Shown here in pieces: positions 1 through 5,856 of a DNA stretch of 12,914 bases. Every line of letters begins with the position of its first letter. Positions within the stretch are counted from its first letter, which is position 1. Made by a program: the position numbers and the translations under genes. A model generated the notes under the pieces. It was not told where the DNA came from and ran no database searches. It worked only from the letters and a program-made list of their open reading frames with translations. Source of the stretch: Oscillospiraceae bacterium (GTDB lineage: Bacteria > Bacillota > Clostridia > Oscillospirales > Oscillospiraceae); the NCBI GenBank assembly GCA_031288675.1, contig JAITQY010000003.1, positions 1-12,914 of the forward strand, written 5' to 3'.

Positions 1-20
1 AGGGATTGTTCGGGTTCTAA
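1..20 (+). CDS. spoIIIAC: SpoIIIAC, last residues only (partial)
   Basis: Only a tail is visible. In the frame starting at base 3 the codons read G-L-F-G-F followed by a TAA stop at 18-20, and the spoIIIAD start lies 25 bases further on. SpoIIIAC always precedes SpoIIIAD in the conserved operon order and often ends in a short hydrophobic Leu-Phe-Gly-type tail. The assignment rests on gene order and these few residues, so it is an inference. The other two frames either stop at 31-33 or run into spoIIIAD. Confidence 0.4.
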
Positions 21-45
21 AGCGGAACGGTGAGAGGATGTACGA

Positions 46-435
46 ATGGAGATACTGCTTAAAGCGGCGGCGATAGGTATAGCAGCGTCAGCGGTCGGGC
101 TGGTAATACGCAAACATAACTCCGATATGGCGCTTATGCTGACACTTGCGGCGGCGGCGGCGATGTTGGTAGGGACGGCGGCGCTTATATCACCGGTACT
201 AAGCTTCATAAATGAGCTTGCTGAAAACGCGGGTATATCCACGGAGCTTTTATCGCCGGTACTGAAAGCTGTGGCAATTTCGATAATAGGCAAAGTTACC
301 TCTGACGTTTGCCGTGACGCGGGTCAAAGTGCGCTGTCCGGAGCGATAGAGTTTTGCGCAGTGCTTGCCGTTTTGATTTGCGCCATTCCTTTGACAAGAG
401 CGATTTTGGTGGTATTGAAAGAAGTAATGCAGTAA
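46..435 (+). CDS. spoIIIAD: Stage III sporulation protein AD
   Basis: This 129-residue integral membrane protein belongs to the SpoIIIA-SpoIIQ complex, which bridges mother cell and engulfed forespore and is needed for late forespore sigma-G activity. The protein is almost entirely hydrophobic. There is an N-terminal segment (about residues 3-21), a second (about 28-53) and a C-terminal one (about 100-125), with a short polar stretch around residues 84-95. The length is close to the Bacillus subtilis protein (about 133). The start is supported by GAGAGG at 32-37, 8 bases before the ATG. It is the first complete gene of the spoIIIAD-AH run. A sigma-E promoter for the operon would lie upstream of the window, so regulation cannot be read here. 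Confidence 0.9.
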   Translation: MEILLKAAAIGIAASAVGLVIRKHNSDMALMLTLAAAAAMLVGTAALISPVLSFINELAENAGISTELLSPVLKAVAISIIGKVTSDVCRDAGQSALSGAIEFCAVLAVLICAIPLTRAILVVLKEVMQ

Positions 436-453
436 GATTTATGATTTTTCTTA

Positions 454-480
454 CCGACTAATCGCTGACTACTAATACTA
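454..480. repeat. Short fragment of the intergenic CTAAT/GACTG repeat family inside the spoIIIA operon
   Basis: The spacer between spoIIIAD and spoIIIAE contains CCGACTAATCGCTGACTA followed by CTAATACTA. These words are close to the module CCGACTAATGACTGC found in the two large intergenic repeats at 3435-3459 and 12060-12081. The match is short and degenerate. The fragment abuts the AAGGAG ribosome binding site of spoIIIAE (480-485), so it forms part of that gene's translation initiation region. The call is by similarity of words within this window only. Confidence 0.4.
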
Positions 481-493
481 AGGAGATATGCCA

Positions 494-1408
494 ATGCAGG
501 AAATTACAGGCGCGCTTCAAGAACCGCTGGCTCAGCTTGGAGGAATATTCGGCGTCGCGTTCCGGAGTGCGGCGATAGTACTTATTATCTCTATATTAGT
601 TGGCGCGGCGAGCAAGCTTACAACAAGCGGGGATAAGACTGTTGATCTTGCCGGCGTTCTTGTAATAAGCCTGCTTGCGGTAGGCGATGCAAGGACGTTT
701 ATGGGCTTAGGGCGGGAGACCATTGTGGGGCTAAGTGATTTTTCAAAAATACTTCTGCCAGCACTTGCCGCCGCCGCTGCGGCAAGCGGAGCGCCGGCAA
801 GCTCTGCCGCTCAGTTCGCTATCACCGCGCTGTTTATGGATATTCTCATAACGGTATCGAAGAATATACTTACGCCTATGATATTCTGCTACCTTGCCGC
901 GGAGATTGCCGGTGCGGCAAGCGACAGCGAGATTATGTCCGCGGCGGCAGGGTTTCTTAAATGGGCGTGCGCTACGGTGCTGACGATAATCGTATTGGCG
1001 TTCGTGCTGTTTTTGAGTATCAGCGGAATAGTTGGCAATGCGACCGATGTAGCGGCGATACGCGTTACTAAAACGGCGATAAGCACTGCGCTTCCGGTAG
1101 TCGGAGGAATTTTGACCGATGCGGCTGGAAGTGTTCTTGCCGGAGCTATGACCTTGCGTAACACAATCGGCATCACGGGAATGGCGTCTATATTAACGAT
1201 CAGTCTGATTCCGTTCCTGCACCTCGGGGCGCAGTATTTGCTTTACAAAGCGTCAAGCAAGCTTTCAGCCGGAGTAGCGGGAGGGAGAATATCCAAGCTT
1301 GTTAACGGTATCGCGTCTGCGTTCGGACTGTGCCTCGCAAGTGTCGGGGCGTGCGGGTTGATGCTGTTTTTTTCGCTGATTTCTATGTTATCTGTAAGAG
1401 GGGAGTGA
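494..1408 (+). CDS. spoIIIAE: Stage III sporulation protein AE (short N-terminus)
   Basis: SpoIIIAE is the large polytopic membrane protein of the SpoIIIA channel complex. The 304 residues contain several hydrophobic segments and the typical run near residues 190-235, where K-T-A...LPVVGGILTDAAGSVLAGA is followed by a LRNTIGITG motif. These match the family's conserved core (in Bacillus: PVLGRMFTDATDTV and LLKNTVGILG). Two in-frame ATGs are available, at 488 and 494. AAGGAG at 480-485 is only 2 bases from the first but 8 from the second, so 494 is preferred. The B. subtilis protein is about 399 residues and has a signal-like N-terminus plus a polar region. About 90 residues corresponding to that part are absent here, and there is no room for them after spoIIIAD. 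Identity is firm; the effect of the short N-terminus is unknown. Confidence 0.92.
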   Translation: MQEITGALQEPLAQLGGIFGVAFRSAAIVLIISILVGAASKLTTSGDKTVDLAGVLVISLLAVGDARTFMGLGRETIVGLSDFSKILLPALAAAAAASGAPASSAAQFAITALFMDILITVSKNILTPMIFCYLAAEIAGAASDSEIMSAAAGFLKWACATVLTIIVLAFVLFLSISGIVGNATDVAAIRVTKTAISTALPVVGGILTDAAGSVLAGAMTLRNTIGITGMASILTISLIPFLHLGAQYLLYKASSKLSAGVAGGRISKLVNGIASAFGLCLASVGACGLMLFFSLISMLSVRGE

Positions 1409-1418
1409 CAGGCAGTTT

Positions 1419-1868
1419 ATGACAAACTGGGTGCTAACGGTAGCGGCGGCGGCGTTTATCGGAGGGATAGCGGCGGCTGTGACGCCAAAAGGAAAGCCGC
1501 GCGACCTTGTAGGTTTTGTTTCGGGGCTGATGACCATAGCGGTAATGCTGACAGCTACCGGAAGAATAGACTTTGGCGGTTATACGCATTATTTGGAAGA
1601 ATTTGAACTTCAGGCTTCCGAGCCCGCTGCAAATTTTCAGGCTGACAGTGACGTAACTTTAATTTCCGTCATAAAAGAAAAAACCGCAGCGTATATTTTG
1701 GATAAGACAGGCACGGAAGTTTGTGACGTTCGGTTGGAACAACTTGACGAGGGAGAGTATCCGGTTCCGGCAGAGGTGTGGATGAATTCCGTGTATGACG
1801 CGGCGGCAAGCGCGGTTATCGAAAGCGAGCTTGGGATAGCGCCGGAAAATCAGCATTGGAACAATTGA
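1419..1868 (+). CDS. spoIIIAF: Stage III sporulation protein AF
   Basis: This 149-residue protein carries two N-terminal membrane segments (about residues 5-21 and 30-46), followed by a soluble domain that should face the intermembrane space. It ends with the sequence LGIAPENQHW, which resembles the C-terminal motif of clostridial SpoIIIAF proteins. SpoIIIAF is part of the SpoIIIA-SpoIIQ complex. It is shorter than the B. subtilis protein (about 206 residues). It begins 10 bases after the spoIIIAE stop. The likely ribosome binding site, AGAGGGGAG at 1397-1405, lies 13 bases from the ATG, a rather long spacing. No better start is available in frame. Confidence 0.88.
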   Translation: MTNWVLTVAAAAFIGGIAAAVTPKGKPRDLVGFVSGLMTIAVMLTATGRIDFGGYTHYLEEFELQASEPAANFQADSDVTLISVIKEKTAAYILDKTGTEVCDVRLEQLDEGEYPVPAEVWMNSVYDAAASAVIESELGIAPENQHWNN

Positions 1869-1921
1869 GAAGATAATGGTGAGAAAGCGAAAGAAAGCAG
1901 AAAACAAAGGAGGCTTTTCAA

Positions 1922-2281
1922 ATGCCGGTCATACAGCTGATAAAAAAATATAAGTACATCGTAATCGCGTTGGCTGTGGGCATAGTTCTCTTATTGCTGC
2001 CGCGAACGGTCGGAGGACAGGCGAGAGACGCCCCTGTAGTGACCTCCGCGTCTATGGCGGGATTTCAGAGCGCGGAGAACAGTGAGGAGGCTAAGCTTGC
2101 CGCCGCTTTGCAGCAGATAGAGGGGGTGCATAACCTAAGCGTCGCGGTAAGTGACAACGGAGCTATAATAGTTTGCAGTGGGCTTACGCCCGATTTGAAG
2201 TTAAAACTAACACTTGCGACTTCCGTTTATACGGGGCTGACCAGTGAGAAAATAATCATCTTAAAAGGAGCAGAACAATGA
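1922..2281 (+). CDS. spoIIIAG: Stage III sporulation protein AG, compact form
   Basis: SpoIIIAG forms a large oligomeric ring in the intermembrane space of the forespore channel. This copy has 119 residues: a single N-terminal membrane helix (about 12-26), a short linker, and a ring-building-type domain (about 55-116). In that domain a helix ending IEGVHNLSVAVS is followed almost directly by the strand GAIIVCSGL, the helix DLKLKLTLATSVYTGL and the strand KIIIL. In B. subtilis (about 229 residues) a long beta-rich insertion separates the corresponding first and second strands. Here only about 3-4 residues do. AAAGGAGG at 1906-1913, 8 bases before the ATG, fixes the start. The gene ends in a 4-base ATGA overlap with spoIIIAH. 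Identity rests on architecture, the domain's strand pattern and gene order. Confidence 0.85.
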   Translation: MPVIQLIKKYKYIVIALAVGIVLLLLPRTVGGQARDAPVVTSASMAGFQSAENSEEAKLAAALQQIEGVHNLSVAVSDNGAIIVCSGLTPDLKLKLTLATSVYTGLTSEKIIILKGAEQ

Positions 2282-2841
2282 GACTATTCAAGAGAAACGC
2301 GATTATTCTGACCGTAATTGCGTTCGTATGTGCGGCGGTGTACTTAAACTGGGCATATAACCGTCCGGCGGACGAAGAGGTTGACGCGTTAGATCACACC
2401 GACGCGGTCGAGACGCAGGGTTTATTCTATAATGACGCGGAGGCGGTAGGCGCGGAGCAGGGCGGACTCAGCGGGGCGCAGACAGTCAGCGAGTATTTTG
2501 CAGATGCGCGCCTTGCGCGCCAGCAGGCGCGTGACAGCGCGGTTAATATCCTGCGTCAGAACGGGGAAAGCGAGAATGCCTCGACAGAGGTGAAAGATCA
2601 GTCTATGGCAAGCATTTCCGCAATGGCGGAGTATTCGCTGAGCGAGGCGGAAATAGAGAGCCTTATCCGCGCTAAGGGATTTGACGAATGCGTTGTTTTT
2701 CTAAACAGTGACAGTGTTACAGTGACCGTTCCCGCGCCGCCGGAAGGGTTAACGGAGAGCTCGGTGGCGCGTATTACAGATGTGGTGATAACCGAGACTA
2801 ACCTTGGATATGACCAAATCAAAATAGTTGAAGTAAAGTAA
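2278..2841 (+). CDS. spoIIIAH: Stage III sporulation protein AH
   Basis: SpoIIIAH is the mother-cell membrane protein whose extracellular YscJ/FliF-like domain binds forespore SpoIIQ across the intermembrane space. The 187 residues start with a basic stretch and one membrane helix (about 7-26, ending in the family-typical YLNWAY). A charged, partly helical linker follows (about 60-110). The C-terminal ring-building domain (about 105-187) ends with the strand QIKIVEVK. The length is near the family norm (B. subtilis about 218). The start ATG overlaps the spoIIIAG stop as ATGA, which implies translational coupling. It is the last gene of the operon and is followed by a hairpin. Confidence 0.9.
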   Translation: MRLFKRNAIILTVIAFVCAAVYLNWAYNRPADEEVDALDHTDAVETQGLFYNDAEAVGAEQGGLSGAQTVSEYFADARLARQQARDSAVNILRQNGESENASTEVKDQSMASISAMAEYSLSEAEIESLIRAKGFDECVVFLNSDSVTVTVPAPPEGLTESSVARITDVVITETNLGYDQIKIVEVK

Positions 2842-2860
2842 ATTTACAAGGTACGTAGCT

Positions 2861-2895
2861 GGCAAAGGGAAGGCAATAAAAGCCTTCCTTTTGCC
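2861..2895. terminator. Hairpin terminator after spoIIIAH, usable from both sides
   Basis: The arms at 2861-2874 (GGCAAAGGGAAGGC) and 2882-2895 (GCCTTCCTTTTGCC) pair over 14 bp with one G-U wobble around a 7-base loop. On the plus strand a TTTT run lies inside the distal arm, so the effective terminator is probably the inner GGAAGGC/GCCTTCC stem plus TTTT. Read on the minus strand the structure also has an internal TTTT and could end the convergent ORF at 2915-3307, which stops 20 bases away. Confidence 0.7.
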
Positions 2896-2914
2896 GTTTA
2901 GAATAATATTTGCC

Positions 2915-3307
2915 TTAGACGCTGCCGTCCGGATTGCGGTTTGCGACGGAGCAATCACGTTTTTGGAATGCAGTGCAGTTTCGCAGATCCTGCTGGGATG
3001 TTGCGGTCGGCTGATTCTTTGGAGCCAGCATTTTTTTTGCAAATGCCCTCTGACAAATGGAATTGCCGACGCGGTTGAAGTCCTCCCAGAAAGTCTTTGG
3101 TTTGTCTTGGCGCTGCATTACCGAACCGGAAGCGGAAGGCGCGGGGTTAGTAACAGAGCCTGAAGCTCGTGATACCGTCGCGGTCGGCTGACTGCTGACC
3201 GACGGCGGCGTTGCGTCAATTGGCTTTGTTTCCGGAGTGAGTTCTGCCGATGCTTCCATTTTGAAACGGCTAAGCGCCTCTAAAGTGTTATTGCTTAACT
3301 GTGCCAT
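2915..3307 (-). CDS. Hypothetical protein, Ser/Thr/Pro-rich, 130 residues
   Basis: I do not recognise this protein. It starts MAQLSNNTLEALSRFKMEAS and has a low-complexity middle rich in Ser, Thr, Pro and Ala (about residues 22-65). A more ordered stretch TFWEDFNRVGNSICQRAFAKKM follows (about 72-93), then a polar tail. No signal peptide or membrane helix is visible. Support for expression comes from AGAGGT about 11 bases before the ATG, a perfect minus-strand sigma-A promoter at 3621-3593, and a hairpin just past the stop. The weak points are the low-complexity composition and the long leader (about 280 bases), which consists partly of dispersed repeat. The plus-strand ORF that overlaps it is less plausible. 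Confidence 0.5.
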   Translation of the reverse strand: MAQLSNNTLEALSRFKMEASAELTPETKPIDATPPSVSSQPTATVSRASGSVTNPAPSASGSVMQRQDKPKTFWEDFNRVGNSICQRAFAKKMLAPKNQPTATSQQDLRNCTAFQKRDCSVANRNPDGSV

Positions 3308-3434
3308 TGGTGTAGTACCTCTTTCATTTTGCGGTTAGTTCAGATCTGACGTTGTGCTGCGTGGTTACGGAATTATCATTGCCGAACGAACGCGAAATAT
3401 AAGAGGTAATGTTTGATATAAGAGGGATTATTAG

Positions 3435-3533
3435 ATAGTCGGCAGTCATTAGTCGGCAGGGGACGGGGGAAGCGGAGGAATTGCAAATTGCAATCGGCAA
3501 ATTGAAAATTAGGACGAGGGTAACGCCCTACGG
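3435..3533 (-). repeat. Downstream modules of intergenic repeat copy 1
   Basis: Read on the minus strand, the 126-bp element ending at 3534 is followed by CGTCCCCGTAGGGCGTT (3538-3522) and CCTAATTTTCAAT (3513-3501). Next come an AT-rich palindrome, ATTGCAA-A-TTGCAAT (3480-3494), and CTGCCGACTAATGACTG-CCGAC (3459-3438). The first of these recurs at 12193-12209 (16 of 17 bases), the second at 10356-10368 (13 of 13) and the last at 12060-12081 (21 of 22). The stretch has no coding potential and lies in the presumed leader of the minus-strand ORF. Confidence 0.75.
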
Positions 3534-3659
3534 GGACGAGGGAAACGAGTGACGTTAATCATTAAATATTAGTCACTAATCATTACACAAGTATTATAGC
3601 ACAAAGTTTCTGATTTGTCAAGAGGGTAAATGCGTATAATCGTAAATAATTTGTGAACA
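3534..3659 (-). repeat. 126-bp promoter-bearing intergenic repeat, copy 1
   Basis: The minus strand from 3659 to 3534 aligns without gaps to 11926-12051 on the plus strand, with about 102 of 126 bases identical by hand count. The most conserved parts are the upstream block TGTTCACAAATT-N-TTTACGATT, the promoter boxes, and the 52 bases from 3585 to 3534 (48 of 52). That last block contains TAATGATTAGTGACTAAT and CTCGTCC. The copy lies upstream of the minus-strand ORF at 2915-3307. It encodes no protein that I can support. Confidence 0.85.
3593..3621 (-). promoter_or_regulatory. Perfect sigma-A promoter inside repeat copy 1
   Basis: On the minus strand TTGACA (3621-3616) and TATAAT (3598-3593) are separated by 17 bases. 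TGC directly before the -10 box adds an extended -10 element. The predicted start falls near 3586, where the conserved repeat block begins. Transcription would run leftwards towards the ORF starting at 3307. Confidence 0.85.
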
Positions 3660-3804
3660 GATAAAAATTTTTGCGACAAACACCGCTTAACAGATAGGCG
3701 TTAGAGATTATTACTATAGTTGGCAGGAGAATACAGCGATATATAACGCTTATTCTTACGGAGCGCTACGAGTTAAATTTCTTTTTATGACGGTCGTGTA
3801 GATC

Positions 3805-3820
3805 AATTTGTTAACAAATT
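3805..3820. promoter_or_regulatory. 16-bp perfect palindrome upstream of padR
   Basis: AATTTGTTAACAAATT is a perfect palindrome ending 20 bases before the -35 box of the padR promoter. Its position suits an activator or a second repressor. The bound protein is unknown. The sequence is AT-rich, so chance is not excluded. Between 3660 and 3804 I see nothing else that I can name. Confidence 0.35.
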
Positions 3821-3840
3821 ATGAAAATGTAAAAAAGTGC

Positions 3841-3871
3841 TTGACAAATGATATTATACAGTGTATAATAT
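3841..3871 (+). promoter_or_regulatory. padR promoter with overlapping palindromic operator
   Basis: TTGACA (3841-3846) and TATAAT (3864-3869) are 17 bases apart, a perfect sigma-A promoter. A perfect inverted repeat overlaps spacer and -10 box: ATATTATAC (3851-3859), three bases, then GTATAATAT (3863-3871). PadR proteins are dimeric winged-helix repressors that commonly bind such dyads in their own promoters. Autorepression of the three-gene operon is therefore a reasonable inference. Confidence 0.8.
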
Positions 3872-3920
3872 AAGTAATGAAACAATATTGTTATATTCTT
3901 AATGAAGGGAGAGAGAAGCA

Positions 3921-4304
3921 ATGACTTTTCAAGTCGGTTCCGCGCTGCTGGACGCGTGTACGTTGGCTGTAGTAAACCGCGGAGACGCGTACGGATACAA
4001 TCTTACGCGGAGCTTAAAAAATGTCATAGAGGTTTCGGAATCCGCGCTGTATCCGGTACTTCGCAGATTGCGCAGTGATAATCTGCTGACAGTGTATGAT
4101 ATTCCGCACGACGGCAGAAACCGCAGGTATTACCGCGTTACGGAGGAGGGAAAGGCGAAGCTTGCGGAATTCGTTGCGGAATGGGAGATATTCAAGGAAC
4201 GCGTCGATACAATCTTTACCGGCGGCGAGGGTTTGAAAGAAATAAACCTTGAAATTGAAAGCGGCGGAGAAAATCTATTAGAAGGAGGTGCAGACGATGA
4301 ATAA
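3921..4304 (+). CDS. PadR family transcriptional repressor
   Basis: This 127-residue winged-helix regulator has the PadR signature. The helix-turn-helix region contains DAYGYNLTRSL followed by the recognition stretch SESALYPVLRRLRSDNLL (about residues 39-56). The wing RNRRYYRVTEEGKAKL follows (about 67-82), then a short C-terminal dimerisation helix (about 83-100) and a polar tail. The start ATG is preceded by GAAGGGAGAG. The stop overlaps the start of the next gene by 8 bases. PadR regulators of this small type are often encoded beside DUF1700 and DUF4097 membrane proteins and repress their own operon. The palindrome over the -10 box fits that. The inducing signal cannot be read from sequence. 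Confidence 0.93.
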   Translation: MTFQVGSALLDACTLAVVNRGDAYGYNLTRSLKNVIEVSESALYPVLRRLRSDNLLTVYDIPHDGRNRRYYRVTEEGKAKLAEFVAEWEIFKERVDTIFTGGEGLKEINLEIESGGENLLEGGADDE

Positions 4305-4920
4305 ACAGCAATTTCTTAAAGAACTGGAATATCAACTGCGCCGTATGCCGCAAGAGGAACGCGATGACGCTGTAAGATACTATGACGAGTTCATCAGCGA
4401 CGCGGAAAATGAGGCGGAGGCAATCAAGGGGATTGGGTCGCCGGCGAATGCGGCTGCGAACATTATTGCAGAATGGGGAGCGTTGGCAGCAGCGGAGAGT
4501 ACGGGTGAAACCGGCGGTAAAAATCAACGCACAAGTTCAGGCGAAGAGAAGAAAAAAGGCAGTGCGTTTAAGACATTCTGGATTGTGCTGCTGGCGGTGT
4601 TTGCTTCGCCGATAGCGCTTCCGATAGCGTTCGCGATAGCTGCGGTTGTATTTGCGATAGTTATCGCGCTTGCCGCAGTGGTTGCGGTGATAGCGGCGGC
4701 GGCAGTAGTGTTAGTGTTAAGCGTTCCGGTGGCGCTGGTGATGGGCATCGCGGCTTTCCCTGTAAATCCGCTTAGCGCGTGTATGGGTATCGGATTTGCA
4801 TTGGCGGCGTTCGGCACAGGAGTGCTGCTTATAAAAGCGGTTAAGATTATCGCTAAATACGGATTCGGCGGCTTAGCGAGATGGCTCAGCGGTATTATCA
4901 AGAGGGGGGGGAAGAAATGA
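4297..4920 (+). CDS. DUF1700 (HAAS domain) membrane protein
   Basis: The protein has 207 residues. Residues 1-60 form the soluble helical domain typical of DUF1700: FLKELEYQLRRMPQEERDDAVRYYDEF, then DAENEAEAIKGIGSPANAA. A charged linker (about 63-86) leads to a strongly hydrophobic region with several membrane helices (about 90-195) and a basic C-terminus. The family's biochemical role is not settled; it is usually linked to PadR control and envelope stress. The ATG at 4297 is chosen over an upstream in-frame GTG because GAAGGAGGT (4281-4289) lies 7 bases before it. It overlaps padR by 8 bases and the next gene by 4. Its last codons run through an eight-G tract (4904-4911). Confidence 0.88.
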   Translation: MNKQQFLKELEYQLRRMPQEERDDAVRYYDEFISDAENEAEAIKGIGSPANAAANIIAEWGALAAAESTGETGGKNQRTSSGEEKKKGSAFKTFWIVLLAVFASPIALPIAFAIAAVVFAIVIALAAVVAVIAAAAVVLVLSVPVALVMGIAAFPVNPLSACMGIGFALAAFGTGVLLIKAVKIIAKYGFGGLARWLSGIIKRGGKK

Positions 4921-5750
4921 GAAAATACATCTGGTGGATAATCGGAGGGGGAAGTTTGCTTCTCGGAATGGTTCTGCTTACGGCGGCGTTTTTTGGCGGC
5001 GCAAAAGGAATCTATCTATCCGACGATGGCTTTGAGGTCGCAGGCGATACCATTGTAATTGAAGAAACAGTTAAGGGAGGGTTCACGTCTGTTGACATTG
5101 ACTGTGATATAGGAGAGATAGAACTGCGGGCTTCTAAAGACGGCTCGTACGGATACAGGCTTGAGTATACGGACGATTATTTTCACAGTAATCAGCTTGA
5201 GGTCATCAACGGAACGCTTACGGTTACTAACAGACATACCGATAAAACTTGGACTGTGAATCGGTCTATCCCGTGGAAGTATGACCCCGTATATAAGCTT
5301 TCGGTAACTTATCCGGCGGGAACGAAATTCGATAACGTAGACGCCGTAAACGCGCTCGGAACAATCAGGCTTAATGATTTCGAGACTGACAGTCTTAACG
5401 TGACGGCGAATCTCGGTGACGTTAGAGCGTCGAATGTCATATCTTACGGAACGGTAATGACGCTTGACCTCGGACATCTGGACTTCGACGGAGAATTGTA
5501 CGGCGGCACGGATATAAGGGCAAGTCTTGGCGACGTGAATATTAATACGGACGTTGCTGAAGAGGAATATGAGTTTATATTTGACGTTGAGCTTGGCAAT
5601 ATCACTATTGGCGGCAAAAACATCAGAGCCGATAACGGTAAGGTTACAGGCGGCAGCGGCAGGAATAGTCTGCGCGTGAACTGTGACCTTGGCAGCATCG
5701 ACATAGATTTCGGAAAGCGTAACGAAAGTTACGAGAGCAGCAGGAAGTAA
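4917..5750 (+). CDS. DUF4097 family membrane-anchored beta-repeat protein
   Basis: The protein has 277 residues: a short basic N-terminus, one membrane helix (about 5-27) and a long beta-rich region. That region has recurring short motifs of the type LGDVR, LGHLD, LGDVN, LGNIT and LGSIDIDFG (about 165-270), the hallmark of the DUF4097 right-handed beta-helix fold. It should face the outside of the membrane. The function is unknown; the family often accompanies DUF1700 proteins and PadR repressors. The ATG overlaps the DUF1700 stop as ATGA, and the G-rich tract just upstream (4904-4911) acts as its ribosome binding site. An earlier in-frame ATG at 4881 lies inside the previous gene and lacks such a site. 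Confidence 0.88.
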   Translation: MRKYIWWIIGGGSLLLGMVLLTAAFFGGAKGIYLSDDGFEVAGDTIVIEETVKGGFTSVDIDCDIGEIELRASKDGSYGYRLEYTDDYFHSNQLEVINGTLTVTNRHTDKTWTVNRSIPWKYDPVYKLSVTYPAGTKFDNVDAVNALGTIRLNDFETDSLNVTANLGDVRASNVISYGTVMTLDLGHLDFDGELYGGTDIRASLGDVNINTDVAEEEYEFIFDVELGNITIGGKNIRADNGKVTGGSGRNSLRVNCDLGSIDIDFGKRNESYESSRK

Positions 5751-5806
5751 ACGAAGCCGGTTACGCTTCCGCTTACAAAAAATCGCAAAGATATTGTATC
5801 ATAAAA

Positions 5807-5848
5807 AAACACCCTGATGAATGTTAATATACATTCATCAGGGTGTTT
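5807..5848. terminator. rpsT: Strong hairpin terminator of rpsT, possibly shared with the padR operon
   Basis: The core arms ACACCCTGATGAATGT (5809-5824) and ACATTCATCAGGGTGT (5831-5846) pair perfectly over 16 bp, and flanking A/T pairs extend this to 18 bp. The loop is TAATAT. On the minus strand the hairpin is followed by a T run (complement of 5803-5808), a textbook intrinsic terminator for rpsT. On the plus strand only TGTTT follows, so termination of the DUF4097 operon here would be weaker. Confidence 0.9.
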
Positions 5849-5856
5849 GCCGCGGA

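Noticed and set aside
488..493. ATG at 488 as the spoIIIAE start
   Set aside because: It is only 2 bases from AAGGAG; the in-frame ATG at 494 has an 8-base spacing.
2891..3163. 90-residue plus-strand ORF after spoIIIAH
   Set aside because: It starts inside the spoIIIA terminator hairpin, has no ribosome binding site, is Cys-rich without pattern, and overlaps the better supported minus-strand ORF.
3435..3659. CRISPR array or composite mobile element bounded by the two inverted repeats
   Set aside because: There are no regularly spaced identical repeats with unique spacers and no cas genes. The 8-kb segment between the copies holds ordinary housekeeping genes and no transposase or integrase.
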